Shown here: piece after piece, positions 16,296-25,470 of the stretch
Layout of the letters: every line of letters begins with the position of its first letter
Numbering within the stretch: the first letter of the stretch is position 1
Assembly (NCBI RefSeq): GCF_014649815.1
Contig: NZ_BMTT01000016.1
Span: 62,001-126,000 of the forward strand
Source: Streptomyces mutabilis
GTDB taxonomy: Bacteria; Actinomycetota; Actinomycetes; Streptomycetales; Streptomycetaceae
Direction: 5' to 3'
DNA: 64,000 nt
Notes under the pieces: model-generated
What the model was told of the DNA's origin: nothing
What the model saw: the letters and a program-made list of their open reading frames with translations, nothing else
Databases searched by the model: none
Position numbers and translations under genes: made by a program

Positions 16296-16778
16296 ATGTC
16301 CACTCCTGTCCCCACGAACGAGAACGAGCTTGCCCGTGAGTGGCGGCTCGAAGTCAACATGGGTACGGACGAGGTGCCGGACTGGCAGCTCTGCCCCGGC
16401 GTCCGCGAGTTCCAGCCGTCGGCCGAGCCGAACATCGAGGACTCCTCGGACTACGACTCGGACGGCTGGGCCGGGAACACGAAGACGGCGCAGGCGTGGG
16501 AGCTGGCGGTCACGATCCGCCGCAAGGCCAACAAGGCGGCGAAGGTGTACTCGCCGGTGCACGAGGCGATCCGTCTCGCTTCCGACGCCTACGGCGAGGC
16601 CAACCTCGTCCACCTGCGCTGGATGAACCGCGAGGGCCTCCCGGAGGCGTACGAGGGCAAGGCCATCCCGACGTGGGCACCCGCAGGCGGCGAGTACAGC
16701 GCCTTGGGTGAGGTCGAGGTCACCTTCACCGGTGACGGGCCGCGCCTGGTCATCGACAACCCGCTGGCGGGGAGCTGA
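16296..16778 (+). CDS. Major tail tube protein
   Basis: The 160-residue protein starts with a flexible stretch and a strand EWRLEVNMGTDEVPDWQLCPGV, as in tail tube proteins. It shows alternating beta-strands (WELAVTIRRKANKAAKVY, EVEVTFTGDGP) of the tube beta-sandwich. The ribosome site is TTAGGAGGACC. Position just before the tail-assembly chaperones and tape measure fixes the call. No Ig-like C-terminal extension is present. Confidence 0.9.
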   Translation: MSTPVPTNENELAREWRLEVNMGTDEVPDWQLCPGVREFQPSAEPNIEDSSDYDSDGWAGNTKTAQAWELAVTIRRKANKAAKVYSPVHEAIRLASDAYGEANLVHLRWMNREGLPEAYEGKAIPTWAPAGGEYSALGEVEVTFTGDGPRLVIDNPLAGS

Positions 16779-17299
16779 TGGCCGCGCAGTTCGAGGCACT
16801 CGGCGACTTCCTCGACGACTACCTGGAGCTGCCCGTCCTCACCGAGGGCGGGCAGACTCGCGTCTACCGGATCCCTTCGCCGACCGCCGAGGCAGGCCTG
16901 CGCGTCGAGGCCATCACGAAGGCCGCAGCACAGCTCTACCTCGGCGGTGCCGCACCGGACGAGGAGATGCTGAACGACGACGAGGAACGCGACCTGTTCC
17001 GTCTCGTCCTCGGGCCGGTCCACGACGAGATCGCCGCCGACCTGTCGTGGTCGCGGTTTCGGCACGTCGCGATGACGACGATGGTGTGGGTCCTTAACGA
17101 CCGCGACACCGCCGCGAAGTTCTGGGCCAGCGGTGGCGACCCTTCTCTCTTGGCCCCGAACCGGGCGGCCCGTCGGCAGCAGAGGTCAGCGCCCTCGGCG
17201 TCGGCCGCGGCGAACGGGACCCGGTCACGGGGCTCTACGAGTGGTACGAAGGCGGGCTCCCGCCAGCGTCGCAAGCGCGGTCCCAAGGCCGGCGGGTAA
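16778..17299 (+). CDS. Tail assembly chaperone, short frame (gpG-like)
   Basis: ATG 16778 overlaps the tube-protein stop. The 173-residue product has a folded N-terminal part (about residues 1-125). A basic low-complexity tail (RAARRQQRSAPSASAAANG...) follows, as usual for the unshifted product of the gpG/gpGT pair. Together with the frame that follows it assists polymerisation of the tube around the tape measure. The downstream frame lacks a start and is reached by -1 frameshifting. Confidence 0.88.
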   Translation: MAAQFEALGDFLDDYLELPVLTEGGQTRVYRIPSPTAEAGLRVEAITKAAAQLYLGGAAPDEEMLNDDEERDLFRLVLGPVHDEIAADLSWSRFRHVAMTTMVWVLNDRDTAAKFWASGGDPSLLAPNRAARRQQRSAPSASAAANGTRSRGSTSGTKAGSRQRRKRGPKAGG

Positions 17300-17502
17300 C
17301 GCGCACCGACCTGCTGGAGCAGTGGCCGCTGGTGGAGGCGGACTTCCAGGACACCTACGGCCTCGACCTCAACGACGAGCAGCTACTCGACCGCCGGTCG
17401 TGGCGCTGGTTCCAGACCCGCCTCTACGGCCTCCTCTCCGCCGAATCCCGCATCGCGCGGCACTTCGCACCTCCACCCCCCAAGCAACCCCGTAGGAGGT
17501 AG
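17098..17502 (+). CDS. Tail assembly chaperone frameshift extension (gpT-like)
   Basis: The frame is open from the TAA at 17095-17097 to TAG 17500-17502 but has no ATG or GTG before about 17,330. It encodes TGLYEWYEGGLPPA and TDLLEQWPLVEADFQDTYGLDL, the conserved signature of the second tail-chaperone domain in actinophages. Relative to the gene at 16778 it is in the -1 frame, so it is read by programmed frameshifting. A candidate slip site is C-CCT-TCT at 17140-17146, where the P-site tRNA re-pairs perfectly; no canonical heptamer is visible. The shifted product would be about 240 residues. Confidence 0.8.
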   Translation, partial: RPRHRREVLGQRWRPFSLGPEPGGPSAAEVSALGVGRGERDPVTGLYEWYEGGLPPASQARSQGRRVTRTDLLEQWPLVEADFQDTYGLDLNDEQLLDRRSWRWFQTRLYGLLSAESRIARHFAPPPPKQPRRR

Positions 17503-17507
17503 CTGTC

Positions 17508-20054
17508 GTGGCTCTCGTCGTAGGCGAACTCACCGGCGTCATCAGCCTCGACGCGGAAGGCGTCACTCGTGGCCTGACACAGGCCGAACGCGCGATGCGC
17601 CAGGCCGGACAGGCCATGGGCGACGACGCCGAGCGGGCCGGGCAGCAGGCCGGGCAGCAGCTCGGCGACGGCGTAGCCGACGGCGTCACCGACGGCCTCA
17701 ACCGCGTACAGGGTGACGCCGCGCAGGCCGGACGCCAGGCCGGTGAGGAACTCGGCGACGGCATCGTCCGCGGGGTCGATGGCCGACTCCGTGATGCGCG
17801 CGGCCGATTCGTCACGGCTGGCCGCGCTGCGGGTGACGCCGTCGGCGACGGCCTCCAGGACGGCGGCGAGCAAGGCGCCGACGCTGCCGCGGCGGGCATG
17901 AGCGAGCAGATGAAGGGCCGCATGACTGCAGCCGCGGCCGGGATCGGTGCCGCCGCGGGCATGCTGCTCATGCAGTCCTTCGCCGAGGCCCTGAACCAGG
18001 GGGAGATCACGGCCCGGCTCGGCGCCCAGCTCGGTACGACGCCGGCGGAAGCGCAGCGGTACGGCAAGCTTGCCGGGCAGCTGTACACGTCCGCGATCGT
18101 CGATACCTTCCAGGACGGCGCGGACACCATCCGGGCTGTCGCATCGGCCGGCCTCATCCCGCCTGGGGCGACAAACGCGCAGATCAAGAGCATCGCGGCG
18201 AACGCGTCGGACCTTGCCGATCTGATCGGTGTGGACGTCACGCAGGCGGCGAGCGCGGCCGGGACGATGATCCGGAACGGGCTCGCGAAGGACGGGCGCG
18301 AGGCGTTCGACCTGCTGGTGAAGGGCTCACGGGGCCTCGGTATCGCGTCCGAGGATCTCCTGGAGACGTTCACCGAGTACTCGCCGGTCTTCAAAGCCGC
18401 AGGCCTGTCCGGGCAGACGGCGATGGGCCTGATCCGGCAAGCCGTGCAGGGCGGTTGGGGCAAGGACACCGACAAGATCGGTGACGCCTTCAAGGAGCTG
18501 AACCTGAGGATCACGGGCGGCGCCAAGGATGTCCAGGACGCACTGCGGGGCCTCGGTCTCGACGCCCAGCAGGTCATGGACGATATCTCCGAGGGCGGCG
18601 CCAAGGGCGAGGCGGCGATGGACCTCGTCCTCGACGCGCTGGTGGAGATGGGCCCGGAGACGCAGGGCGTGAAGCAAGCCGTGCAGACGTTGTTCGGCGG
18701 GCCGGGCGAGGATCTCGGCGCGGCGTTGTTCGCTCTGGACGTCGACAAGGCGGGCGCGTCCATGGGCAACGCGGCAGGGGAGGCCGACAAGCTGGGTGCT
18801 GCCCTGCGGGACAGCGCGGGCACGAGGGTGAAGCAGTGGCAGCGCGGCATGCAGCAGGGCGTCGTGGACTTCCTCGGCGGCAGCGTCATCCCCGGCATCG
18901 AGCGTTTCCGTACGGCGCTCGGCGGGATCTGGGACCAGGCGGGTACGCAGGCGGGCAGTTCGGCTTTCGCCGACCAGTTGGTGGCGTTCATTCCTCTTCT
19001 CGGGCAGCGGCTCCTGACGAAGGCGCAGGAGCTGGCACCGAAGATCATTGAGGGGCTCACGAACGCCGGGCAGCGGGTCGCCGAGTACGTGACGACGAAC
19101 CCGACGTCCGTGTTCAAGGCGGTGGCGATCGCTGGGGCGCTGACGATCGCTTTCGCTGCGCTGCCTGCTCTGGTGGCGCTCGGGCTGAGTGCTGCGGCCG
19201 TGGCGATGATGGTTGGCTTCGTCGGTCGGCTGATCTCCTCGTTGGGGGAGAACATCCCGCTGTGGTGGGCGTCGTTTACGGGCTGGGTGTCGGAGAAGGC
19301 GGCGCAGGCCGGGCAGGTATTCACGGTTTTGGGCGTCGCGATCGGCGTGTGGTTCATGGGCCTGTGGTCGAAGTACGTGTCCGGGCCGGTGTCGCGGACG
19401 TGGGCGTCGTTCATCTCGTCCGTGCAGGCCCTCCCCGGCCGCGTACGGACCGCGCTCGCGGGCCTCGGCCCGGCCCTGGTCACCCTCGCCTCCGCAGCCT
19501 GGCGGCGCTTCCGTGACACCACCGTGCAGCGCGTCCAGAGCCTCGTCGGCTGGCTACGGGGCCTGCCCGGGATGATCTCCCGGGGCATCGGTCACCTGGG
19601 CTCGCTGCTGTACGGCAAGGGCCAGGACGTCGTCCGGGGGCTGCTGAACGGCGTCAAATCGATGGGCGGCTACCTGAAGTCCCAGCTCATGAGCTTCGCA
19701 CGGTCCATGATCCCCGGACCCGTCGCGAAGGCGCTCGGAATCGCCAGCCCCTCGAAGGTCATGGCCAAGAGCGTCGGCCGGTGGATTCCCCGCGGCATCG
19801 TCGCCGGTATCGAGTCCACGGCCGGGGAGGTCGACCGGACGATGGCGGGCCTGGTGTCGACGCCGACGCCGTCCGCGTCGTACGCCGGCGTAGTCGGCTC
19901 GGCAGTTGGCGGCAGTGCTGTGGCTGGCGGTCGAGGCTCGATGAAGACGGTGCGACTCACCGGCGGTGACGCCTTCGGAGACATGGTTATCAGCACCATT
20001 CGTAAACGCGTCGGCGTCGAGGGCGGCGATGTGCAATTCGTTCTGGGGAGGTGA
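17508..20054 (+). CDS. Tail tape measure protein
   Basis: GTG 17508 follows TAGGAGGT. The 848-residue protein sets tail length. It has an N-terminal coiled region with repeated AGQQ/GDG(V/I) motifs. A phage-tape-measure core follows (MKGRMTAAAAGIGAAAGMLLMQSFAEAL through LDVDKAGASMG). Hydrophobic segments lie at about residues 540-575 and 600-625, and the C-terminal half carries the SPSKVMAKSVGRWIPRGI motif typical of phage tape measures. No lytic transglycosylase or peptidase domain is evident. Confidence 0.93.
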   Translation: MALVVGELTGVISLDAEGVTRGLTQAERAMRQAGQAMGDDAERAGQQAGQQLGDGVADGVTDGLNRVQGDAAQAGRQAGEELGDGIVRGVDGRLRDARGRFVTAGRAAGDAVGDGLQDGGEQGADAAAAGMSEQMKGRMTAAAAGIGAAAGMLLMQSFAEALNQGEITARLGAQLGTTPAEAQRYGKLAGQLYTSAIVDTFQDGADTIRAVASAGLIPPGATNAQIKSIAANASDLADLIGVDVTQAASAAGTMIRNGLAKDGREAFDLLVKGSRGLGIASEDLLETFTEYSPVFKAAGLSGQTAMGLIRQAVQGGWGKDTDKIGDAFKELNLRITGGAKDVQDALRGLGLDAQQVMDDISEGGAKGEAAMDLVLDALVEMGPETQGVKQAVQTLFGGPGEDLGAALFALDVDKAGASMGNAAGEADKLGAALRDSAGTRVKQWQRGMQQGVVDFLGGSVIPGIERFRTALGGIWDQAGTQAGSSAFADQLVAFIPLLGQRLLTKAQELAPKIIEGLTNAGQRVAEYVTTNPTSVFKAVAIAGALTIAFAALPALVALGLSAAAVAMMVGFVGRLISSLGENIPLWWASFTGWVSEKAAQAGQVFTVLGVAIGVWFMGLWSKYVSGPVSRTWASFISSVQALPGRVRTALAGLGPALVTLASAAWRRFRDTTVQRVQSLVGWLRGLPGMISRGIGHLGSLLYGKGQDVVRGLLNGVKSMGGYLKSQLMSFARSMIPGPVAKALGIASPSKVMAKSVGRWIPRGIVAGIESTAGEVDRTMAGLVSTPTPSASYAGVVGSAVGGSAVAGGRGSMKTVRLTGGDAFGDMVISTIRKRVGVEGGDVQFVLGR

Positions 20055-20056
20055 CC

Positions 20057-23000
20057 GTGGCATTCCCCGAGGATCCGCTTGGGCTGCGCGCGGAAATGCT
20101 GGTTGATGGCGCGTGGACAAATTTCACGGCCGATCTTTACACGAGGGACCCGATTACCCACCAACGAGGCATTCGGGACGAGGGCACAACGGCCGCTCAA
20201 GCATCAGTGCCCATGACGATCAACAACAAGGGCGGCAAGTACAGCCCGCGCAACCCGATGTCTCCGTACTACGGCAAGATCGGCCGCAATACGCGCGTGC
20301 GGCTATCGGTGCCCGGCGACGAGTCCTACCTCCAGCTCGACGGCGACCCGGCCGCCTACGCGTCCACCCCGGACGTGGCCTCCCTCGACCTCACCATGGA
20401 CCTGGACCTGCGGTGGGAGGGAGAGGCGGACTGGTACGCCACCGCTCCGCAGATGCTCATCGGCAAATGGGGCGCCGCAGGTCAGCGCAGCTACCACATG
20501 CGGATCGAAGCCGGAGCGCTGTACTTCCACGGCGCCCGCGATGGCACGGTCGGCCCCTTCCAGGCGCAGTGGCTGCCCGCGCTGCCCCGCCGTGCCGCAC
20601 TGCGCGTCACGCTCACCGGCGGCGCCATCGTCCGCCACTACTGGGCCGAGTCCCTGGATGGGCCCTGGACACAGATCGGCTCGGACGTCACCCTGCCCAA
20701 CCCGCTCACCACCGGTCTGTTCGTCAGCACGGCACCGCTCCTCATCGCCCCCAGCCAGGACGACGCGTCGGCTACACGGCCACCTGTGGCCGGCCGTGTC
20801 TACCGGGCCGAGGTCCGTGGCGCTGGCAACGCCGTGGCGGCCAGCCCCGACTTCCGGTCTCAGGCCGCCAGCGCGAGCGGCTTCACGGACTCTGCTGGCC
20901 GCGCCTGGACTGTGGCCGGGGGCGCCGAGATCCGCGACCGTGTGGACCGGTTCATCGGTGAGATCAGCGAGTGGCCACAGAAGTGGGTGGCCAGTGGCGC
21001 GGACGCGTGGGTGCCCGTGCAGGCGGCCGGGATCCTGCGGCGCCTCGGACGGGGCACCAAGCCGCTGGACTCGGCGCTGCGCCGCCGCATCCCTTCCTTC
21101 GGCCCGATGGCGTACTGGCCGATGGAAGAGGGGCAGAACGCTACCCGGGCCTACTCGCCGCTCCCAGGCGGCGACTCACTAAAGTTCACGAACGTGCAGT
21201 GGGCCGCCGACAGCACGCTGCCCTCATCCGGGCCGCTGCCCACCATCAACGCGCAGACCGGCCAGACCGCGTGGATGTCCGGGCCCGTCCGCAACAGGAG
21301 CTGGGCCAGCCTGCCCGCCTGGTCGGTCGTCTGGATGTACCGGATGCCGCAAGTCCCCGCGGCCCGACGAACCTTTATGCACATCTCCACCACCGGCACC
21401 ATCCGCCAGTGGTACATCCAGATGGGCCCGGATGACTCCCGCTTGCTCGGCCTGGGCTACGAAGGGGAAACCCTCGTGGACCGAACGATCCTGACCAGCC
21501 GGGACATCTTCGGCGAGTGGGTCAAGTGCCGCTTCTCCGTCGAACAGCAAGGCAGCAGCATCCACTACGCCCTCGTATGGACCGACGTCGGCGGCGACGC
21601 AGGGTTCTACGAGAACACGGTGACCGGCACCACCGGACGACCGACCGGCGTCGCATCACCCCCCGGCGGCTACCACTCCGACCTGAACGGGATGGCGATC
21701 GGCCACATCTCGGTCTGGGACCACTTCTACACCACCGCCTACGACAACGCGATCGTCGCCTGGACCGGCGAGACAGCGGGCGACCGCATGCTCCGCCTGT
21801 CCGAGGAGGAGGGTATCCCGGTCACGCTGACCGGTCCGCCGTCCTCTACAGAGCCGGTGGGCCATCAGGAGATGGCGCCCGTGCTAGGGCTGGTCCGCAC
21901 TGCGGCGGACGCGGACGGTGGCATGCTCACCGAGGATCAGACGGCGCTGAAGCTGCTCTACCGGCCGCGGTCGACCCTGTACTCGCAGACCCCGGCGCTC
22001 GTACTGGACTACGCGCAGGGTCAAATCGCCGGGCCGCTGGACCCGGTAGACGACGACACCTCCATCCGCAACGACGTCACCGTGACCCGAGCAAAGGGAG
22101 GGTCCGCCCGAGTCGTCCTCGCCTCCGGCCCGCTGTCCGTGCAGGAGCCGCCGGACGGCGTAGGTGTCTACGACGACTCGATCACGCTCTCCCTGCATAG
22201 CGACGACCAGACCGAGGGCAAAGCCCACTGGGAGCTGCACCTGGGGACGTGGGACGAGCCCCGCTACCCGGCCGTCACCGTCAACCTCCACCGTCACCCT
22301 TCGCTGATCCCGGCGGTGCTGGCCATGCGCGAGGGCGACGTCATCCGCCTGACGAACATGCCGAAGTGGGTGGCGCCCAACGACGTCGACCTGATGGTCA
22401 TGGGCCTGAAGGAGCAGTTGCTGCCCCGGACATGGTCCATCACGTTCGACTGCGTACCGGCCGGACCGTGGCGGGTCGGTGTCGTGGACGACCCCATCCT
22501 CGGACGGGTGGACACCGACGGATCGCAGCTGGCAGCCGCCATCGACGCCACCCAGACCGCCATCCCAGTCCGGGTCACCGACGGGCCGTTGTGGGTGCAG
22601 GCCAACCCGGCTCTCAACAGCAACGCGTCCTTCGAGGAGAGCCTGGCGGGATGGGAGGCGGCCGGCGCGAGCCTCGCCCGGATCCCCACTCCGCGACCGG
22701 TCCCTACCTGGGGCGAGTGGTCGCTGCAGATCACCCCTGACGGGGCGTCGCAGTTCCCGAACGCGAGTAGCACACCGCTGCCGGTCACCGCTGGTGCAGG
22801 GTACGTCGCCTCCGGCTGGCTGCGATGCGTCAGCGGTCGGGCGATCTCGTTGAACGTCAACTGGTTCGATGGCACGAGCGCGTACCTGACGACCAGCAGC
22901 AACAGCCAGCTGGTGGTGGCGGATACGTGGACGTGGTTCGAGGCGACGTTCCCGGCACCGGCCGGCGCGGTCACGGCGAGCCTCGTCCCGACGATCCCTG

Positions 23001-23245
23001 ACTTCCCGCCGGTCACCGACACCCTGGTCGTCGAGCAGGTCACCCTCCGTCCGGCGGGCGGAAGCCCGCGCGACTTTCCGTTCGAGGTCACTGCGGGTGG
23101 TGAGGTCATGCGCGTTGAGGCGGTTGAGGACACGGCCGTCGACGCCCAGACGTTCACGGTCGCCCGGTCCGTCAACGGCATCAGCAAGAGCCATACGGCG
23201 GCCACTGGGCTGCGACTCGCCCACCCCACTCAACTCGCCCTGTAG
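20057..23245 (+). CDS. Large minor tail protein with LamG-like and CBM-like domains
   Basis: GTG 20057 is preferred over 20051 because GGGGAGG ends five bases upstream. The 1,062-residue protein begins with a distal-tail/baseplate-like region (LVDGAWTNFTADLYTRDPITHQRGI). It contains a LamG-like jelly-roll at about 95-245 and a second at about 350-560 (starting MAYWPMEEGQNATRAYSP). A tail-hub-like section follows at about 600-840, and a carbohydrate-binding-module-like beta-sandwich at about 855-1000 (NASFEESLAGWEAAGASLA). Concanavalin-like modules point to binding of cell-surface glycans. It probably combines baseplate and adhesin roles. Confidence 0.85.
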   Translation: MAFPEDPLGLRAEMLVDGAWTNFTADLYTRDPITHQRGIRDEGTTAAQASVPMTINNKGGKYSPRNPMSPYYGKIGRNTRVRLSVPGDESYLQLDGDPAAYASTPDVASLDLTMDLDLRWEGEADWYATAPQMLIGKWGAAGQRSYHMRIEAGALYFHGARDGTVGPFQAQWLPALPRRAALRVTLTGGAIVRHYWAESLDGPWTQIGSDVTLPNPLTTGLFVSTAPLLIAPSQDDASATRPPVAGRVYRAEVRGAGNAVAASPDFRSQAASASGFTDSAGRAWTVAGGAEIRDRVDRFIGEISEWPQKWVASGADAWVPVQAAGILRRLGRGTKPLDSALRRRIPSFGPMAYWPMEEGQNATRAYSPLPGGDSLKFTNVQWAADSTLPSSGPLPTINAQTGQTAWMSGPVRNRSWASLPAWSVVWMYRMPQVPAARRTFMHISTTGTIRQWYIQMGPDDSRLLGLGYEGETLVDRTILTSRDIFGEWVKCRFSVEQQGSSIHYALVWTDVGGDAGFYENTVTGTTGRPTGVASPPGGYHSDLNGMAIGHISVWDHFYTTAYDNAIVAWTGETAGDRMLRLSEEEGIPVTLTGPPSSTEPVGHQEMAPVLGLVRTAADADGGMLTEDQTALKLLYRPRSTLYSQTPALVLDYAQGQIAGPLDPVDDDTSIRNDVTVTRAKGGSARVVLASGPLSVQEPPDGVGVYDDSITLSLHSDDQTEGKAHWELHLGTWDEPRYPAVTVNLHRHPSLIPAVLAMREGDVIRLTNMPKWVAPNDVDLMVMGLKEQLLPRTWSITFDCVPAGPWRVGVVDDPILGRVDTDGSQLAAAIDATQTAIPVRVTDGPLWVQANPALNSNASFEESLAGWEAAGASLARIPTPRPVPTWGEWSLQITPDGASQFPNASSTPLPVTAGAGYVASGWLRCVSGRAISLNVNWFDGTSAYLTTSSNSQLVVADTWTWFEATFPAPAGAVTASLVPTIPDFPPVTDTLVVEQVTLRPAGGSPRDFPFEVTAGGEVMRVEAVEDTAVDAQTFTVARSVNGISKSHTAATGLRLAHPTQLAL

Positions 23246-23254
23246 GAGGCCCCT

Positions 23255-23755
23255 GTGCCCTATGAGCCCTGGCAACCGGGCATGAGCATGACTGCCACCC
23301 GGCTCCTGTCTATCTCGCCGACATGGCAGCCGTGGACACCGACGTGGACGACGTCGTCCGGCCTGCATCTGCCGTCCTACGGCAACGCGACGGTGAACTG
23401 CGCCTACGCGGTGTCCGCGAGAACCGTCTTCTGGCGAATAAATATTGTCTTCGGCAGCACGACGAACTTCGGGGCCAACGCCGACGCGGCGGACAACTGG
23501 TTGTTCTCCCTGCCCATCAACGCACCCAGCCTGATCGAGGCCGCCGGCTTCGTCGACCTCCACGGGTCCGGGTCGGCCCGCGCGATGGCCCGCGCCCGGA
23601 TGATCACGACCGGCAGCATCGGCCTGGAGATCGCGTCGGGGCGCCCGGACGGCGTCGCTATCGCATCACCTGGACTGGTGGATTCGATCAGCCCGTGGGC
23701 GTGGACGTCGGGCATGGCGATCCGCGGTCAGGGTGTGTACGAGGGCGCTGTCTGA
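23255..23755 (+). CDS. Minor tail protein, possible receptor-binding tip
   Basis: GTG 23255 follows TAGGAGG. The 166-residue beta-rich product (TPTWTTSSGLHLPSYGNATVNCAYAVSARTVFWRINIVFG) matches the style of small tail-tip or fibre proteins encoded after the large minor tail gene in Streptomyces phages. It is probably the last virion gene before lysis. A short stretch (aataaatattg near 23,440) is unusually AT-rich for this genome. Confidence 0.65.
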   Translation: MPYEPWQPGMSMTATRLLSISPTWQPWTPTWTTSSGLHLPSYGNATVNCAYAVSARTVFWRINIVFGSTTNFGANADAADNWLFSLPINAPSLIEAAGFVDLHGSGSARAMARARMITTGSIGLEIASGRPDGVAIASPGLVDSISPWAWTSGMAIRGQGVYEGAV

Positions 23756-23774
23756 GCTTTGCCCGCTTCCTCTC

Positions 23775-23800
23775 GCCCCGTGCCGCCCGGCCGGGGCTTT
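23775..23800 (+). terminator. Probable terminator between tail and lysis genes
   Basis: GCCCCG at 23775-23780 pairs with CGGGGC at 23792-23797 and is followed by TTT. The stem is short but GC-only. It may allow only partial termination before the endolysin gene. Confidence 0.5.
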
Positions 23801-23819
23801 CCTCATCTCGGAGGGCCTC

Positions 23820-24863
23820 TTGTCCGTCACGATCATCAGCCGGGCCGAGTGGGGCGCAAGGCCCTGGAACGGCACTCCGGCCTACGTCGCCCCGAGCCAG
23901 CGCCACGAGTGGTTCGTCCACTACGACGGAGCACACCACATCAGCGCCACCGGCAACGCGGTGCCGCAGGCCATCGACCGCCAGCACCACGCAAAGGGCT
24001 GGGCCGGGATCGGCTACAACTTCGTCGTCGACCAAACGGGCAACGCCTACGAGGGCCGCGGGTGGGACCGCCAGAGCGCACACTGCCCCGGCCACAACGT
24101 GTCCGGCCTGTCGGTACAAATCGCTATCGGCGGCGACCAGGAGCCCAGGCCGGCGGCCCTCGCGACCGCCCGCGCCCTGTACGACGAGGGCTGCCGCCGG
24201 GCCGGCCGGACCCTGACGATGCGCGGGCACCGCGACGGCATCGCCACCCAGTGTCCCGGCGACATCCTCTACGCCTGGGTGCAGGACGGCATGCCCGCGG
24301 ACGGCTACGAGGCCCCGACCGGCGGGACCGTGCCCGCGGGGTGGGACGGGAAGTCGTTTCCCGGCCGCGGGGCCTTCGCGCTGGGGCAGTCGCACCCGGC
24401 GGTGACCAAGCTCGGCGAGCGCCTGACCGTCCACGGCTACGGCGAGTTCTACCGGGTCGGTCCCGGTCCTCGCTTCACCGAGGTCGACAAGGCCGCTGTT
24501 GAGGCGTTCCAGGAGGCGCAGGGCTGGACCGGCGGCGACGCCGACGGCTACCCGGGCCCGGAGACGTGGAAGCGGCTCATGGCAGCCCCGAAGAAGACGA
24601 CCCCCGCGAAGACCCCGCCGCCGTTCCCGGGCCGGTCCGCGTTCGCCCTCGGCAAGACCCACCCCGCCGTGGAAACGCTGGACGAAGGCCTCATCCGCGG
24701 AGGCTGGACCCGGCACCACGACGGCAACGGCTACCAGGCCGGCCCCCGCTTCACCGAGCACACCCGCCGCAACGTCGCCGACTTCCAGCGCTCCCACCCG
24801 CTGCTCAGCGGCGACCCCGACGGCTACCCCGGACCGCTCACCTGGCGGCTCCTCCTCTCCTGA
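23820..24863 (+). CDS. Endolysin: N-acetylmuramoyl-L-alanine amidase with two cell-wall-binding repeats
   Basis: TTG 23820 is chosen because GGAGGG lies four bases upstream and the protein then begins at the usual family position (SVTIISRAEWGA). The 347-residue enzyme has an Amidase_2/PGRP domain at about 1-160 with the zinc ligands His34, His137 and Cys145 visible. Two tandem copies of a peptidoglycan-binding module follow at about 178-265 and 275-347. Each starts FPGR.AFALG..HPAV and ends DGYPGP.TW.RL. It cleaves the stem peptide from muramic acid at lysis, with the holins just downstream. Confidence 0.93.
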   Translation: MSVTIISRAEWGARPWNGTPAYVAPSQRHEWFVHYDGAHHISATGNAVPQAIDRQHHAKGWAGIGYNFVVDQTGNAYEGRGWDRQSAHCPGHNVSGLSVQIAIGGDQEPRPAALATARALYDEGCRRAGRTLTMRGHRDGIATQCPGDILYAWVQDGMPADGYEAPTGGTVPAGWDGKSFPGRGAFALGQSHPAVTKLGERLTVHGYGEFYRVGPGPRFTEVDKAAVEAFQEAQGWTGGDADGYPGPETWKRLMAAPKKTTPAKTPPPFPGRSAFALGKTHPAVETLDEGLIRGGWTRHHDGNGYQAGPRFTEHTRRNVADFQRSHPLLSGDPDGYPGPLTWRLLLS

Positions 24864-24905
24864 CCCGACCCAACACCAGCACCCGTACCTGAGAAAGGCT
24901 GCCCC

Positions 24906-25160
24906 ATGCCCGAACTCCACTTCGACGGCCAGACCGTCGTCAAGACCGCCAGCACTTACGCCCGTGACCTCCTGGAGCGCGTGCTGTCGACGTTCCTGCA
25001 GAGCTTCATCGGCGGCATCGCCGTCACCACCCCGCTGGATGCGTCCATGTGGTGGGCCGCCCTCGTCGGTGGCGTCGGCGCGGCCGGCGCCCTGCTGAAG
25101 GGCTTGTTCGCCCGCGTCCGCGACGTCACCAACAGCGCGTCCCTCGCCAAGGGGGTCTAG
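24906..25160 (+). CDS. Holin
   Basis: The 84-residue product has an amphipathic N-terminal helix and two hydrophobic segments at about 28-45 and 47-68. Its charged tail (FARVRDVTNSASLAKGV) is the usual one in actinophage holins downstream of the amidase. The ribosome site is AGAAAGG. Its stop overlaps the next gene's start (TAGTG). Confidence 0.85.
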   Translation: MPELHFDGQTVVKTASTYARDLLERVLSTFLQSFIGGIAVTTPLDASMWWAALVGGVGAAGALLKGLFARVRDVTNSASLAKGV

Positions 25161-25420
25161 TGGTCACGCCCGATCCGGGCGTGTACATCAGCCCGGCGCA
25201 GACGTACCAGGAGGTACGGGATCTGGCGAAGGCGGTGGGCCGCATCGAAGCCAAGCTCGACGGCCTCCTCGACGAGACCAAGGACATCCGCGGCGACATC
25301 GCCGACCACGAGCTTAGGCTCCGCACCCTCGAACGCGCCCGCTGGCCGCTCCCGACGATCGGCGTCCTTGCGGGCGTCGCCGGTGCGGCCACCGGAGCGC
25401 TCGCTCTCTTCGTCCGATGA
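25160..25420 (+). CDS. Second holin-type or XhlA-like lysis protein
   Basis: GTG 25160 overlaps the holin stop by one base. The 86-residue product has a coiled-coil N-terminal part (about 15-58, AVGRIEAKLDGLLDETKDIRG...) and a single C-terminal hydrophobic helix at about 64-85 ending LFVR. This coiled-coil plus tail-anchor layout is that of XhlA/haemolysin-like lysis helpers encoded beside holins. A very strong terminator follows, closing the late operon. Confidence 0.78.
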   Translation: MVTPDPGVYISPAQTYQEVRDLAKAVGRIEAKLDGLLDETKDIRGDIADHELRLRTLERARWPLPTIGVLAGVAGAATGALALFVR

Positions 25421-25424
25421 TCGC

Positions 25425-25459
25425 GGCCCCCATCGCCTTCGGGCGGTGGGGGCCGTTTT
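25425..25459. terminator. UUCG-capped terminator closing the late operon
   Basis: GGCCCCCATCGCC pairs with GGCGGTGGGGGCC (one G-T wobble) across a TTCG tetraloop and is followed by GTTTT. It lies between convergent genes and probably works in both directions. Confidence 0.93.
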
Positions 25460-25470
25460 GTCGTTGCTGG

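Noticed and set aside
17369-19588. A 739-codon minus-strand open frame over the tape measure gene
   Set aside because: The plus strand encodes a clear tape measure protein with ribosome site and correct gene order. The antisense frame is Ser/Pro/Arg/Ala-rich with no domain.
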